A stretch of 64,000 nucleotides of DNA from Hyperoodon ampullatus (taxonomy: Eukaryota > Chordata > Mammalia > Artiodactyla > Ziphiidae): assembly GCA_949752795.1 (NCBI GenBank), contig CATKHW010000551.1, positions 186,001 to 250,000 on the forward strand, written 5' to 3'. Positions within the stretch are counted from its first letter, which is position 1, and the number at the start of each line of letters is the position of its first letter. Positions 12,170 to 24,561 of the stretch are shown here, one piece after another. Below the pieces are notes generated by a model, which was not told the origin of the DNA, made no database searches, and worked only from the letters and a program-made list of their open reading frames with translations. Position numbers and translations under genes: made by a program.

Positions 12170-13908
12170 TATCACTCTAACTTCCCGGCAGGAAGAAGAA
12201 TTACCCAAAGTCTCAGCCAACCACCAGGACCCAGTATAGTTCCTGAACCAAAATTTTGGACTTGCGGTCAGCTCACAAATAAAGAGTTGAACAATGGAGC
12301 TCAGGGGCAGAGCAATTCACAAACTGGCCGAGTAATAAAGGACAACTATCGTCCAAAAATCTGTTGAGGGAAGGCAACGAGGCGGACTTGAAAGCGAGGC
12401 AGAATAGCAGGAAACAGATTTCAAGAGGTACGTTGGAATCGCCTTTAACGCACAGGAAGAGTGTCACAACTTCGACAATGATGCACTTGGCCACAAAGGG
12501 CGTATGCGTTTTCTCCTGAATATATTCAAGAGAAAACGCATACACCCTTTTTGGCCAAGCAAGCAAGCGGGCAATGCAAATCTGCACTACAAAGAAGTAT
12601 CACTTCCCACCGGTCAGAAGGGACATCCACAAAATGTGGAAAAACCAGAAAGGCAAGACAGGCCCTGGAGAACAGGGAGCCTTGTTATGCTGATGGGCGG
12701 GATGTAAATTGCCAACTTCCTCTCTGGAGCAGTGCATTGTGTTCCCTAAAACAAGTAAAGAACAGAGCTACAGAGCCAAGGGCACTTCCAGTCTAGGGAA
12801 TATACCTTGGGAAATCTGAAAATCAATAAGACAGAGCCACCACAAAATTTAGGGCTGCACTTCTTACAAGGACCTCAACTTGGGTACACCTTAAATATCC
12901 CAGGAAATATAAAAATGGTTCAAAAAATTGTGGTACTTACGTACGATGGTATATCCCTCAGCCATGAAATCAATGTCATAAGACCAGTAGCAGCAAAATG
13001 GGTGGATTCAGGTACGATGATTCTAAGTGAAATAAGTCACACAGAAAAAGAAACTTATCATAAGATATCACTTATGAAGATCCTGTAAACATGGCTACAA
13101 GTGAACTGAGTTAGGAAAGAGAACAGTGTCTCACTTTTAGAAAACACTCTTATGCCTGCTTAAGGGGGAAGGAGAGGTGGGGTGATGCATAAAACCAGAG
13201 TTTGATATAAGCCCAGGTACCGTTCCAAAAACCAACTATGGAATAGACAAGATCTACACCTTCCTCAGTGAAAGGGACTCAAAACCCCATATTTCCCGCA
13301 GAGGAATATATCTGACTAGTAAGAATCTTAAAACCTATGTATTGATATGTCTCCGTAAGGGAATCAGTTGTGTCTAGACTGGCATAAACATGGCAGCGAG
13401 AATCAGCTCAAACCCACTATAAAAAGGAATTTCAAAAACAAAACAAAAAAACTGGGAAATTCTTTACAATTCCTTCAGGGTCTCTGATGAAACCTGGAAT
13501 GACCCTATCTACAATGACAGCTGGATGTGGCATTCGGCTGGAAACTTGGGACTGAGAGGATTGGTGAGATTTGGTGATCAAATGCAGACCCTTTAAAGCA
13601 CAAATGACAGGCACCCATTCCATGTTTCCCAACTCTCCAGGTTGAAGGGAATATTACTACAGCTATAAAATGTACGGGAAACCTAGAGAACGGACACACT
13701 GTGAATACGAAAGGTTTCTAAAACTCAACGAATAGTCCCTCTCCTGGTGCTCTGGTTTGACTTTCCATCTGCTTTACTATCAACCTCCCAACTTGGAGAG
13801 ACAGCCCCTTTAACCTCCTGGTTCGCACAGGTTGCCAATTTGGCAGAGGATGAAAGGGAAGAAGGAGAACCAATGAGAGAGTAGCTGTTAGGCATTTGGA
13901 CGGGCACA
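12170..13908 (+). repeat. Satellite A unit 8 (dimer type b)
   Basis: 1739 bp, the closest relative of unit 6 at an offset of 3,476-3,477 bp. The inverted repeat at 12486-12559 has three mismatched pairs. Confidence 0.95.
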
Positions 13909-15643
13909 TATCACTCTAATTTCCCGGCAGGAAGAAGAATTAACCAAAGTCTCAGCCACCCACCGGGAACCACTATAGGTCCTGAAACAAAATTTTGGAC
14001 TTGCGGTCAGCTCACAAAAAACGAGTTGAAAAATGGAGCTCAGGGGCACAGCAATTCACAAACAGGCCGAGTAATAAAGGACAAGTATCGTCCAAAAATC
14101 TGTTGAGGGAAGGCAACGAGGCGGACTTGAAAGCGAGGCAGAATAGCAGGAAACTGATTTCAAGAGGTACGTTGGAATCGCCTTTAAAGCACAGGAAGAG
14201 GGGCACAACTTCGACAATGATGCACTTGGCCCAAAAGGGTGTATGCGTTTTCACCTGAATATATTCAGGAGAAAACGCAAACGCCCTTTTTGGCCAAGCA
14301 AGGAAGCGGGCAATGCAAATCGGCACTACAAAGAAGTATCATTTCCCACCGGTCAAAAGGGACATGCACAAATTTGTAGAAACCAGAAAGGCAAGACAGG
14401 GCCTGGAGAACAGGGAGCCTTTTTATGCTGATGGGCGGGATGTAAATTGCCAACTGCCTCTCTGGAGGAATGCATTGTGTTCCATAAAACAAGTAAACAA
14501 CAGAGCTACAGAGCCAAGGGCACTTCCAGTCTAGGGAATATACTTTGGGAAAACTGAAAATCAACAAGACAGAGCCACCCCAAAATTTAGGGCTGCACTG
14601 CTTCAAGAACCTCATCTTGAGTACACCTTAAATATCCCTGGAAATATAAAAATTGTTCAAAAAATTGTGGTACTTTCCTAAGATGGAATATTCCTCAGCC
14701 ATGAAATCAATGTCATAAGACCAGGCCAGCAAAATGAGTGGATTCAGGTACGATGATTGTAAGTGAAATAAGTGACACAAAAAAAGAAACTTATCATAAG
14801 ATATCACTCATGAAGATCCTGTAAACATGGCTACACTTGAACTGAGTTAGGAAAGAGGACAGAGTCTCACATTTAGAAAACACACTTATGCCTGCTTAAG
14901 GAGGAAGGAGAGGTCGGGTGATGCATAAAACCAGAGTTTGATATAAGCACAGGTTCCGTTCCAAAAACCAACTATGGAATAGACAAGACCTACATCTTCC
15001 TCAGTGAAAGGGACTCAAAACCCCATATTTCCCACAGAGGAATATATCTGACTAGTAAGAATCTTTAAACCGATGTACTGATATGTCTCCGAAAGGGAAT
15101 CAAGTGTGTCTAGACTGGCATAAACATGGCAGCGAGAATCAGCTCAAACCCACTATAAAAAGGAATTTCAAATACAAAACAAAAAAATGGGAAATTCTTT
15201 ACAATTCCTTCAGGGTCTCTGATGAAACCAGGAATGACCCTATCTACAATGACAGCTGGATGTGGCATAATGCTGGACACTTGGAACTGCGAGTATTGGT
15301 GAGATTGGTTGAACAAATGCAAACCCTTTAAAGCAATAATGCATGGCACCCATTCCATGGGTCCCAACTCTCCAGGTTGAAGGAAATATTACTACAGCTG
15401 TAACATGTACAGGAAAACTAGAGAATTGACACACTGTGAATACGAAAGGATTCTAAATCTCAACGAACAGTCCCTCGCCTGTTTCTCTGCTTTGACTTTC
15501 CAACTGCTTTACTATCAATCTCCCAACTTGGAGAGACAGGGCCTTTAACCTCCTGGTTCGCACAGGTTGCCAATTTGGCAGAGGATGAAGGGGAAGAGGG
15601 AGAACCAATGAGAGAGTAGCTGTTAGGCATTTGGACGGGCACA
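13909..15643 (+). repeat. Satellite A unit 9
   Basis: 1735 bp and visibly more diverged than units 1-8, with scattered substitutions and small deletions (for example accaggccagcaaaatg near 14720). The inverted repeat at 14225-14298 has four mismatched pairs. Confidence 0.94.
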
Positions 15644-17383
15644 TGTCACTGTAATTTCCAGGCAGGAAGAAGAATTAACCAAAGTCTCAGCCACCCACTG
15701 GGAACCAGTATAGATCCTGAACCAAAATTTTGGACTTGCGGTCAGCTCACAAAAAAACGAGTTGAAAAATGGAGCTCAGGGGCACATCAATTCACAAACT
15801 GGCAGAGTAATAAAGGACAACTATCGTCCAAAAATCTCTAGAGGGAAGTCAACGAGGCGGACTTGAAAGCCAGGCTGAATAGCAGGAAACAGATTTCGAG
15901 AGGGACGTTGGATTCACCTTTAAAGCAGAGGAAGAGGGGCACAACTTCGACAGTGACACACTTAGCCAAAAAGGGCGTATGCGTTTTCTCCTGAATATGT
16001 TCAGGAGAAAACTCATACACCATTTTTGACCAAGCAAACAAGCGGGCAACGCAAATCTGCACTACAAAGAAGTATCACTTCCGACCATTCAGAAGGGACA
16101 TCCACAAAATGTGTAAAATCTAAAAAGGCAAGAGAGGCCCTGGAGAACACGGATCCTTGTTTCGCTTATGGGAGGGTTGTAAATTGCCAACTGCCTCTCT
16201 GGAGGAGTGCATTGTGTTCCCTAAAACAAGTAAACAACAGAGCTACAGAGCCAAGGGCACTTCCAGTCTAGGGAATATACCTTCGGAAAACTGAAAATCA
16301 ATAAGACACAGCCACCCCAATATTTAGGGCTGCACTGCTTACAAGAACCTCAACTTGGGTACACCATAAATATCCCAGGAAAGATAAAAATGGTTCAAAA
16401 AATTGTGGTACTTACATACGATGGAATATCCATCAGACATACCATCAATGTAACAAGACCAGTAGCAGCAAAATGACTGGATTCAGGTACGATGATTCTA
16501 AGTGAAATAAGTCACACAGAAAAAGAAACTTATCATAAGATATCACTTATGAAGATACTGTAAACATGGCTACACTTGAACTGAGTTAGGAAAGAGAACA
16601 GTGTCTCACATTTGGAAAACACCCTTATGCCTGCTTAAGGGGGAACGAGAGGTGGGGTGATGCATAAAACCAGAGTTTGATATAAGCACAGGTACCGTTC
16701 CAAAATCCAACTAAGGAATAGACAAGACCTATACCTTCCTCAGAGAAAGGGACTCAAAACCCCATATTTCCAGCAAAGGAATATATCTGACTAGTAAGAA
16801 TCTTAATACCTATGTATTGATATGTCTCCGTAAGGGAATCAAGTGTGTCTAGACAGGCATAAACATGTCACCGAGAATCACCTCAAACCCAATATGAAAA
16901 GGAATTTCAAAAACAAAACAAAAAAACAGGAAAATTCTTTACAATTCCTTCAGGGTCTCTGATGAAACCTGGAATGACCCTTTCTACAATGACAGCTGGA
17001 TGTGGCATAAGGCTGGACACTTGGGACTGAGAGGATTGGTGAGATTCGGTGAGCAAATGCAGACCCTTTAAAGCAATAATGAATGGCACGCATTCCATGG
17101 GTCCCAACTCTCCAGCTTGAAGGGAATATTACTATAGATATAACATGTAAGGGAAAAATAGAGAATGGACACACTGTGAATATGAAAGGTTTCTAAAACT
17201 CACCGAATAGTCCCTCTCCTGGTGCTCCGGTTTGTTTTTCCAAGTGGTTTTCTATCAATCTCCCAACTTGGAGAGACAGCCCCTTTAACCTCCTGGTTCT
17301 CACAGGTTGCCAATTTGGCAGAGGATGAAAGGGAAGAGGGAGAACCAATGAGAGAGTAGCTCTTAGGCATTTCGACGGGCACA
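15644..17383 (+). repeat. Satellite A unit 10
   Basis: 1740 bp, diverged. The inverted repeat at 15961-16034 has about six mismatched pairs, the most in the left array. Confidence 0.94.
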
Positions 17384-18493
17384 TGTCACTCTAATTTCCA
17401 AGCAGGAAGAAGAATTAACCAAGCTCTCAGCCACCCATCGGTAACCAGTATAGGTCCTGAACCAAAATTTTGGACTTTTGGTCAGCTCACAAAAAACAAG
17501 TTGAAAAATGGAACTCAGGGGCACAGCAATTCACAAACTGGCAGAGTAGTAAAGGACAACTATTGTCCAAAAATCTGGTGAGGGAAGGCAACGAGGCGGA
17601 CTTGAAAGCGAAGCAGAATATCAGGAAACAGATTTCAAGAGGTACGTTGGAATCGCGTTTGAAGCACTGAAAGAGGGGCAAAATTTCAAAAATGATGCAC
17701 TTGGCCAAATAGAGCCTAGGCGTTTTCTCCTGAATATATTCAGGAGAAAACGCATAGGCCCTTTTTGACCAAGCAAGCAGGCTGGCAATGAAAATCTGCA
17801 CAACAATGAAGTATCACTTTCCACAGGTCTAAAAGGGACATCTACAAAATGTGTAAAAACAGAAAGGCAAGACAGGCCCTGGAGAACAGGGAGTCTTGTT
17901 ATGCTGATGGGCGGGATGTAAATTGCCACCTGCGTCTCTGGAGGAGTGCATTGTGTTCCCTAAAACAAGTAAACAACAGAGCTACAGAGCCAAGGGCACT
18001 TCCAGTCTAGGGAATATACCTTGGGAAACCTGAAAATCCATAAGACAGAGCCACCCCAAAATTTAGGGCTGCACTGCTTACAAGGACCTCAACTTGGGTA
18101 CACCTTAAATATCCCAGGAAATATAAAAATGGTTCAAAAAATTGTGGTACTTACGTACGATGGATTATCCCTCAGCCATGTAATCAATGGCATAATACCA
18201 GTAGCAGCAAAATGAGTGGATTGAGTTATGATGCTTCTAAGTGAAATAAGTCACACAGAAAAAGAAACTTATATTAAGATATCACTTATGAAGATCCTGT
18301 AAACATGGCTACACATGAACTCAGTTAGGAAAGAGAACAGAGTCTCACCTTTGGAAAACACTCTGATGCCTGCTTAAGGGGGAATGAGAGGTGGGGTGAT
18401 GCATAAAACCAGAGTTTGATATAAGCACAGGAACCGTTCCAAAAACAAACTATGGAATAGACAAGACCTACACCTTCCTCAGTGAAAGGGACT
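17384..18493 (+). repeat. Satellite A unit 11, truncated at array end
   Basis: First 1,110 bp of a unit, diverged. Homology stops abruptly after agtgaaagggact at 18481-18493, where macrosatellite B begins. The inverted repeat at 17700-17773 has about four mismatched pairs. Confidence 0.94.
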
Positions 18494-18494
18494 T

Positions 18495-19112
18495 GAGGCA
18501 TCTGTGAGTAACCGTGAGCTGAGCCCCAGGCCAGCTGCTGCTGAACTTTTCCCACCCTTCCCAGGTAAAACACGTGAATATGTACAAGGGCTTGAAAGCT
18601 TAGATGAAGGGCCGTGGAGCCACACCAGCAACAGCACGCAGGCCAACTTGGTGCCTGCAGGCCAGCCAGGAATGTCCTGGCCCTGGGTGTTCTTCTGGAA
18701 GCTTTCCATTGCCCTGCCTGAGATACCCCTCCTGTCCCGGCCCCCACTGCTTTTTTCCTTCCTCACCAATGTCCGGAGAGAAATTCCAGCGGAAGGTATG
18801 GGTGACACATCCTCTTCTATACAGGTGGCAGCCTGGCAACTCCTGCAGAAAGTCCAGCAGAGACCCACTCACACCGGGCCACCCACAAAGTCGTGACCCC
18901 TCACTCACTCCCACCAGCACAGCCCCGTGACTGCTGAGGGGCAGAGAATATGGAGTCAGGCACAGCTTCAGGGGCTATTGCTGCCTGCAGCGCTGTTTAT
19001 ATTGACCTCAACCCAGGCACACCTGGGGAGGGAAGCCGGCAGGGTCAGGCTACCCAGGTCAGCTAATCCTCAGCCCTCAGGGAATCACATTGTTGAAAAT
19101 GGACCTCACTAA
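18495..19112 (+). repeat. B copy 0: GC-rich block only, truncated
   Basis: Begins at gaggcatctgtgag immediately after satellite A ends. The linker that precedes this block in every other copy is missing. The open frame seen in copies 2, 3 and 5 is stopped near 18896 (acaaagtcgtga). Confidence 0.93.
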
Positions 19113-19590
19113 GGCAGAATAGAAGCCAAGGAATAAAAGGGCACAATGCCATTTGCAGCACCGTAGGTGTGTCTAGAGGTAATCATGTGACGTGTAGTAA
19201 GTCCGAAAGTGAAAGACACATATCATATCATATCTCTTATAGGTTTGACCGAATAATGGATACCAGGGCAGATATTTCCAGGGAGAAGGGCAATCACAGA
19301 TTCATTCAACAAACTTATGGTTCACCAATGGAAAGGTGTGAGGATTGGATTCATTATGATATTGGGGTTAACAGACATATACAAACACAGGTGACATATA
19401 TAATCACGAAAGACCTACAGAGTACCAAGAGAAGACTACTCAACATTCTGTCATAAGGTACATGGGAAAAGGATGCCAGGAAGAACAGACATATGTATAT
19501 GTGTAAAAGAACCACATCTTCCACAACTACAACAAGCCAAGCATTGTAATCTAATTTGCTGTAATAAAAAATAAAAAATTAAATTAAAAT
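19113..19590 (+). mobile_element. L1 fragment 1 of B unit 1 (ORF2 end + 3' UTR)
   Basis: From atgccatttgcag (19146) through agtgaaagacacatatc and tagaggtaatc the sequence follows the last ORF2 codons and 3' UTR of an older L1. It ends in an A-rich tail at 19559-19590. 5'-truncated, sense orientation. Confidence 0.8.
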
Positions 19591-19959
19591 ACGAACAAGA
19601 AGTAGTGAGACAAACTTGAGGGGCTTTCTCCTGGCACATTCCATTCTAAATTCCAGTCTAGAACACTACATCCATTGAGGCTCTGTTACCCCAGTAACCA
19701 GATTTGGTAAGGGAGAACTGCTGCCACCTTGCGGCCGTTTCACACAAGAGCAGCTTTAATCCCAGCGCTAACGGTCAGTTGATATTCAAAATCATTGCAG
19801 GCCTGTAAATGACACCTGCCCTGAAAACAAATTCTGGGTTCATATATCGACCAAAAAATTCAAAGGACGTCCATATTTCAAAACGACAGTTTCAAAAGGC
19901 ATATTTTACACACATTAGTGTTCGGCTTCTTTTTCTTTCTTTCTTTTTTGTTAAAAAAA

Positions 19960-20940
19960 ACGGGAATGGCAAAAAGCTTCCCTCAGAATGGGCGAAAATA
20001 TTTACAAACGAATCAATGGACAAAGGTTTAATCTCCAATATATATAAAGAGCTCATGCAGCTTAATATTAAAAAAACAAACAACCCAATACAAAAATGGG
20101 CAGAAGATCTAAAGAGACGTTTCTTCAAAGAAGACACAGAGATGGCCAAGACGCACATGAAAAGCTGCTCAACATCACTAATTATTAGAGAAATTCAAAT
20201 CAAAACTACAATGAGGTATCACCTCACACCTGTTAGATTCGGCATCAACAGAAAATCTACAAACAACAAATTCTGGGGAGGGTGTGGACAAAAGGATCCC
20301 TCTTCCACTAGTGGTGGAAATGTAAATTGATACAGTCACGATGGAGAACAGTATGGAGTTTCCTTAAAAAACCTAGAAATAGAATTAACATATGATCCAG
20401 CAATCCCAACTCTGGGCATATATCCACAGAAAACCATAAATCAAATAGGCACATTCACCACACTGCTCATTTCAGCACTACTTACAATAGCCAGGTAATG
20501 CAAGCAACCTAAATACCCACAGACAGACGAATGGATAAAGATGTGGTACATATATAAAATGGAATATTACTCTGCCATAAGAAGGAATGAAACTGGGTCA
20601 TTTGTAGATACGTCGATGGATCTAGAGACTGTCATACAGAATGAAGTAAGTCAGAAAGAGAAAAACAAATATTGTATATTAATGCATATATATGGAATCT
20701 CGAAAAATGGTACAGATGAACTGGTTTGCAGGGAAGAAATAGAGACACAGAGGTAGAGAACACACGTATGGACACCAAGTGTGGGAAGCCATTGGGTGGT
20801 GGTGGTGGGATGAGTTGGGAGATTGGCATTGACCTGTATACATGTATATGCGTAAAATACATAACTAATAATAACATGCTGTATAAAAAAATAAATAAAA
20901 TTAAATTTCAAAATTTTAAAAAATAAAATTTAATAATAAA
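19960..20940 (+). mobile_element. L1 fragment 2 of B unit 1 (ORF2 C-term + 3' UTR)
   Basis: The frame from about 19980 to 20330 reads [20 protein letters not shown] and later [20 protein letters not shown], the C-terminal region of L1 ORF2p. Next come the conserved 3' segments with ccatatgatccagcaatc-type sequence, a G-rich ggtggtggtggg tract near 20796 and an A-rich tail at 20880-20940. 5'-truncated and broken by stops. Confidence 0.93.
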
Positions 20941-21830
20941 ACAGAAAAAAGTTCTTCCCTTCACACAGATGTATTTATATGAATGAATTATTTCCATGCT
21001 TATATCTATAAATACATAAAAGAGGAATAACATCTAACTTGAACCAAAAAAGAAAAAAAAAAAAACCTGAACCCACCAGTTAGAGAGAGGAAATCTCTAT
21101 CAGGGCACTTGCTCCAGCGGTAAACAATTCTGAAATTGATCACAGGTGGGGAATCATCTCCCATAGAGCCAGCAGCCCACTCCTACGCAAGGAGCGTCCT
21201 CATTGCAAGCCTGGGGTCCATGCCGAGGCATCTGTGAGTAACCGTGAGCTGAGCTCCAGGCCAGCTGCTGTTGATCTTTTCCCACCCTTCCCAGGTAAAA
21301 CACCTGAATATGTACAAGGGCTTGAAAGCCTAGAGGAAGGGCCGTGGAGCCACACCAGTGACAGCACGCAGGCCACCTTGGTGCCTGCTGGCCAGTCAGG
21401 AAGGTCCAGTCCCTGGGCGCTCTTCTGGAAGCTTTCCATTGCCCTGCCTGTCCCGGCCCCCACTGCTTTTCTCCTTCCTCACCTCTGTCCGGAGAGAAAT
21501 TCCAGCGGAAGGTATGGGTGACACATCCTCTTCTTTACAGGTGGCAGCCTGGCAACTCCTGCAGAAAGTCCAGCAGAGACCCACTCACACTGGGCCACAC
21601 ACAAAGCCATGGACCCTCACTCCCTCCCACCAGCACAGCCCCGAGACTGCTGGCGGGGCAGAGAATATGGAGTCAGGCACAGCTTCAGAGGCTATTGCTG
21701 CCTGCAGCACTGTTTATATTGACCTCAACCCAGGCACACCTGGGGAGGGCCGGCCGGCAAGGTCAGGCTACCCAGGTCAGCTAATCCTCAGCCCTCAGGG
21801 AATCACATTGTTGAAAATGGACCTCGCTAA

Positions 21831-22301
21831 GGCAGAATAGAAGCCAAGGAATAAAAGGACATGATGCCATTTGCAGCACCGTAGGTGTGTCTAGAGGTAA
21901 TCACGTGACTTGTAGTAAGTCAGAAAGTGAAAGACACATATCATATCTCTTATAGGTGGGACCGAAAAATGGATACCAAGGCAGATATTTCCATGGAGAA
22001 GGGCAATCACAGATTCATTCAACAAACTTATGGTTCACCAATGGAAAGGTGTTAGGATTGGTTTCATTATATTGGGGTTAACAGACATATACAAACACAG
22101 GTGACATATATAATCACCAAAGACCTACAGAATACCAAGAGAAGACTACTCAACATTCTGTCATAAGGTACATGGGAAAAGGATCCCAGGAAGAACAGAC
22201 ATATGTATATGTGTAAAAGAACCACATCTTCCACACCTACAACAAGCCAAACATTGTAATCAAATTTGCTGTAATAAAAAATAAAAAATTAAATTAAAAA
22301 C
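21831..22301 (+). mobile_element. L1 fragment 1 of B unit 2
   Basis: Same 5'-truncated L1 3' end as in unit 1. Some bases are missing near 21940 (one atcat repeat) and near 22070. The A-rich tail ends at 22301. Confidence 0.8.
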
Positions 22302-22669
22302 ACGAACAAGAAGTAGTGAAACAAACTTGAGGGGCTTTCTCCTGGCACATTCCATTCTAAATTCCAATCTAGAACACGACTTCCATTGAGGCTCTGTTGC
22401 CCCAGTAACCAGATTTGGTAAGGGAGAACTGCTGCCACCTTGTGGCCGTTTCACACAACAGCAGCTTTAATCCCAGCGCTAATGGTCAGTTGATATTCAA
22501 AATCATTGCAGGCCTGTAAATGACACCTGCCCTGAAAAAAAATCCTGGGTTCATATATCGACCAAAAAATTCAAAGGACGTCCATATTTCAAAACGACAG
22601 TTTCAAAAGGCATATTTGACACACATTAGTGTTCTGCTTCTTTTTCTTTCTTTCTTTTTTTGTTAAAAA

Positions 22670-23652
22670 AACGGGAATGGCAAAAAGCTTCCCTCAGAAT
22701 GGGCGAAAATATTTGCAAACGAATCAATGGACAAAGGTTTAATCTCCAATATATATAAAGAGCTCATGCAGCTTAATATTAAAAAAACAAACAACCCAAT
22801 ACAAAAATGGGCAGAAGATCTAAAGAGACGTTTCTTCAAAGAAGACACAGAGATGGCCAAGACGCACATGAAAAACTGCTCTACATCACTAATTATTAGA
22901 GAAATGCAAATCAAAACTACAATGAGGTATCACCTCACACCTGTTAGAATCGGCATCATCAGAAAATCTACAAACAACAAATTCTGGGGAGGGTGTGGAC
23001 AAAAGGATCCCTCTTCCACTAGTTGTGGAAATGTAAATTAATACAGTCACGATGGAGAACAGTATGGAGTTTCCTTAAAAAACCTAGAAATAGAATTACC
23101 ATATGATCCAGCAATCCCACTTCTGGGCATATACCCAGAGAAAACCATAAATCAAAAAGGCACATTCACCACAATGCTCATTTCAGCACTATTTACAATA
23201 GCCAGGTAATGGAAGCAACCTAAATACCCACAGACAGACGAATGGATAAAGATGTGGTACATATATAAAATGGAATATTACTCAGCCATAAGAAGGAATG
23301 AAACTGGGTCATTTGTAGAGACGTCGATGGATCTAGAGACTGTCATACAGAATGAAGTAAGTCAGAAAGAGAAAAACAAATATTGTATATTAATGCATAT
23401 ATGTGGAACCTAGAAAAATGGTACAGATGAACTGGTTTGCAGGGAAGAAATAGAGACACAGAGGTAGAGATCACACGTATGGACACCAAGTGTGGGAAGC
23501 CATGGGGTGGTGGTGGTGGGATGAGTTGGGAGATTGGGATTGACCTGTATACATGTATATGCGTAAAATACATAACTAATAATAACCTGCTCTATAAAAA
23601 AATAAATAAAATTAAATTTCAAAATTTTAAAAAATAAAACTTAAAAATAAAA
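22670..23652 (+). mobile_element. L1 fragment 2 of B unit 2
   Basis: ORF2 C-terminal frame is open at 22727-23041, then stops at aattaatac. The 3' UTR G-rich tract lies near 23503-23522 and the A-rich tail ends near 23652. Confidence 0.93.
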
Positions 23653-23940
23653 CAGAAAAAAGTTCTTCCCTTCACACAGATGTATTTATATGAATGAATT
23701 ATTTCCATGCTTATATCTATAAATACATAAAAGAGGAAAAAAATCTAACTAGAACCAAAAAAGAAAAAAAAACCTGAACCCACCAGTTAGACAGAGGAAA
23801 ACCCTATCATGGCACTTGCTCCAGCGGTAAACAATTCTGAAATTGGTCAGAGGTGGGGAATCATCTCCCATAGAGCCAGCAGCCCACTCCTACGCAAGGA
23901 GCGTCCTCATTGAAAGGCTGGGGGCCATGCCGAGGCATCT

Positions 23941-24561
23941 GTGAGTAACCGTGAGCTGAGCCCCAGGCCAGCTGCTGTTGAACTTTTCCCACCCTTCCCA
24001 GGTAAAACACCTGAATATGTACAAGGGCTTGAAAGCCTAGAGGCAGGGCCGTGGAGCCACACCAGCGACAGCACGCAGGCCAACTTGGTGCCTGCAGGCC
24101 AGCCAGGAAGGTCTTGGCACTGGGCGCTATTCTGGAAGCTTTCCATTGCCCTGCCTGAGATACCCCTCCTGTCCCGGCCCCCACTGCTTTTTTCCTTCCT
24201 CACCTCTGTCCAGAGAGAAATTCCAGCGGAAGGTATGGGTGACACATCCTCTTCTTTACAGGTGGCAGCCTGGCAACTCCTGCAGAAAGTCCAGCAGAGA
24301 CCCACTCACACCGGGCCACCCACAAAGCCGTGGCCCCTCACTCCCTCCCACCAGCACAGCCCCGAGACTGCTGACGGGACAGAGAATATGGAGTCAGGCA
24401 CAGCTTCAGGGGCTATTGCTGCCTGCAGCGCTGTTTATATTGACCTCAACCCAGGCACACCTGGGGAGGGCCGGCCGGCAGGGTCAGGCTACCCAGGTCA
24501 GCTAATCCTCAGCCCTCAGGGAATCACATTGTTGAAAATGGACCTCGCTAAGGCAGAATAG
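23941..24561 (+). other. 206-codon open frame in B GC block, coding status doubtful
   Basis: Open from a GTG at 23941 to TAG at 24559-24561; the first in-frame ATG is near 24236 (MGDTSSS). No known domain, signal peptide or membrane segment is evident, and the composition is rich in proline, serine and threonine. The stop lies about 10 bp past the tandem junction, inside the next unit's L1 fragment, so the frame exists only because of tandem duplication. The same frame is intact at 26662-27282 and 32110-32730 but broken in the other copies. Probably non-coding. Confidence 0.2.

Larger units (their letters stand above)
1..18493 (+). repeat. Satellite A, left array (~1,739-bp units)
   Basis: Head-to-tail array of ten complete units and one truncated unit. 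Unit starts, marked by a tatcactgta-like motif, fall at 1, 1740, 3478, 5217, 6956, 8694, 10432, 12170, 13909, 15644 and 17384, giving lengths of 1735-1740 bp. Units 1-4 are nearly uniform, units 5-8 alternate as a two-unit higher-order repeat, and units 9-11 next to the array end are more diverged. The length is close to the common cetacean satellite known from the literature; that identity is inferred, not aligned. The short open frames recur only because the units are copies. Confidence 0.97.
19113..21830 (+). repeat. B unit 1
   Basis: 2718 bp. Spacer 19591-19959 includes a pyrimidine run near 19925-19950. Linker 20941-21224. GC block 21225-21830 has lost 14 bp (agatacccctcctg) near 21450, which frameshifts the block's open frame. 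Confidence 0.94.
21831..24551 (+). repeat. B unit 2
   Basis: 2721 bp, nearly identical to unit 3. Spacer 22302-22669, linker 23653-23931, GC block 23932-24551 with an uninterrupted frame. Confidence 0.95.

Noticed and set aside
1..18493. CENP-B box in satellite A
   Set aside because: I scanned the TTCG and CGAA sites of the unit by eye and found none with the required flanking bases; centromeric function cannot be claimed.
22625..22670. Pyrimidine run upstream of L1 fragment 2 as a functional splice acceptor
   Set aside because: No convincing AG/exon context; more likely slippage-prone low-complexity sequence.
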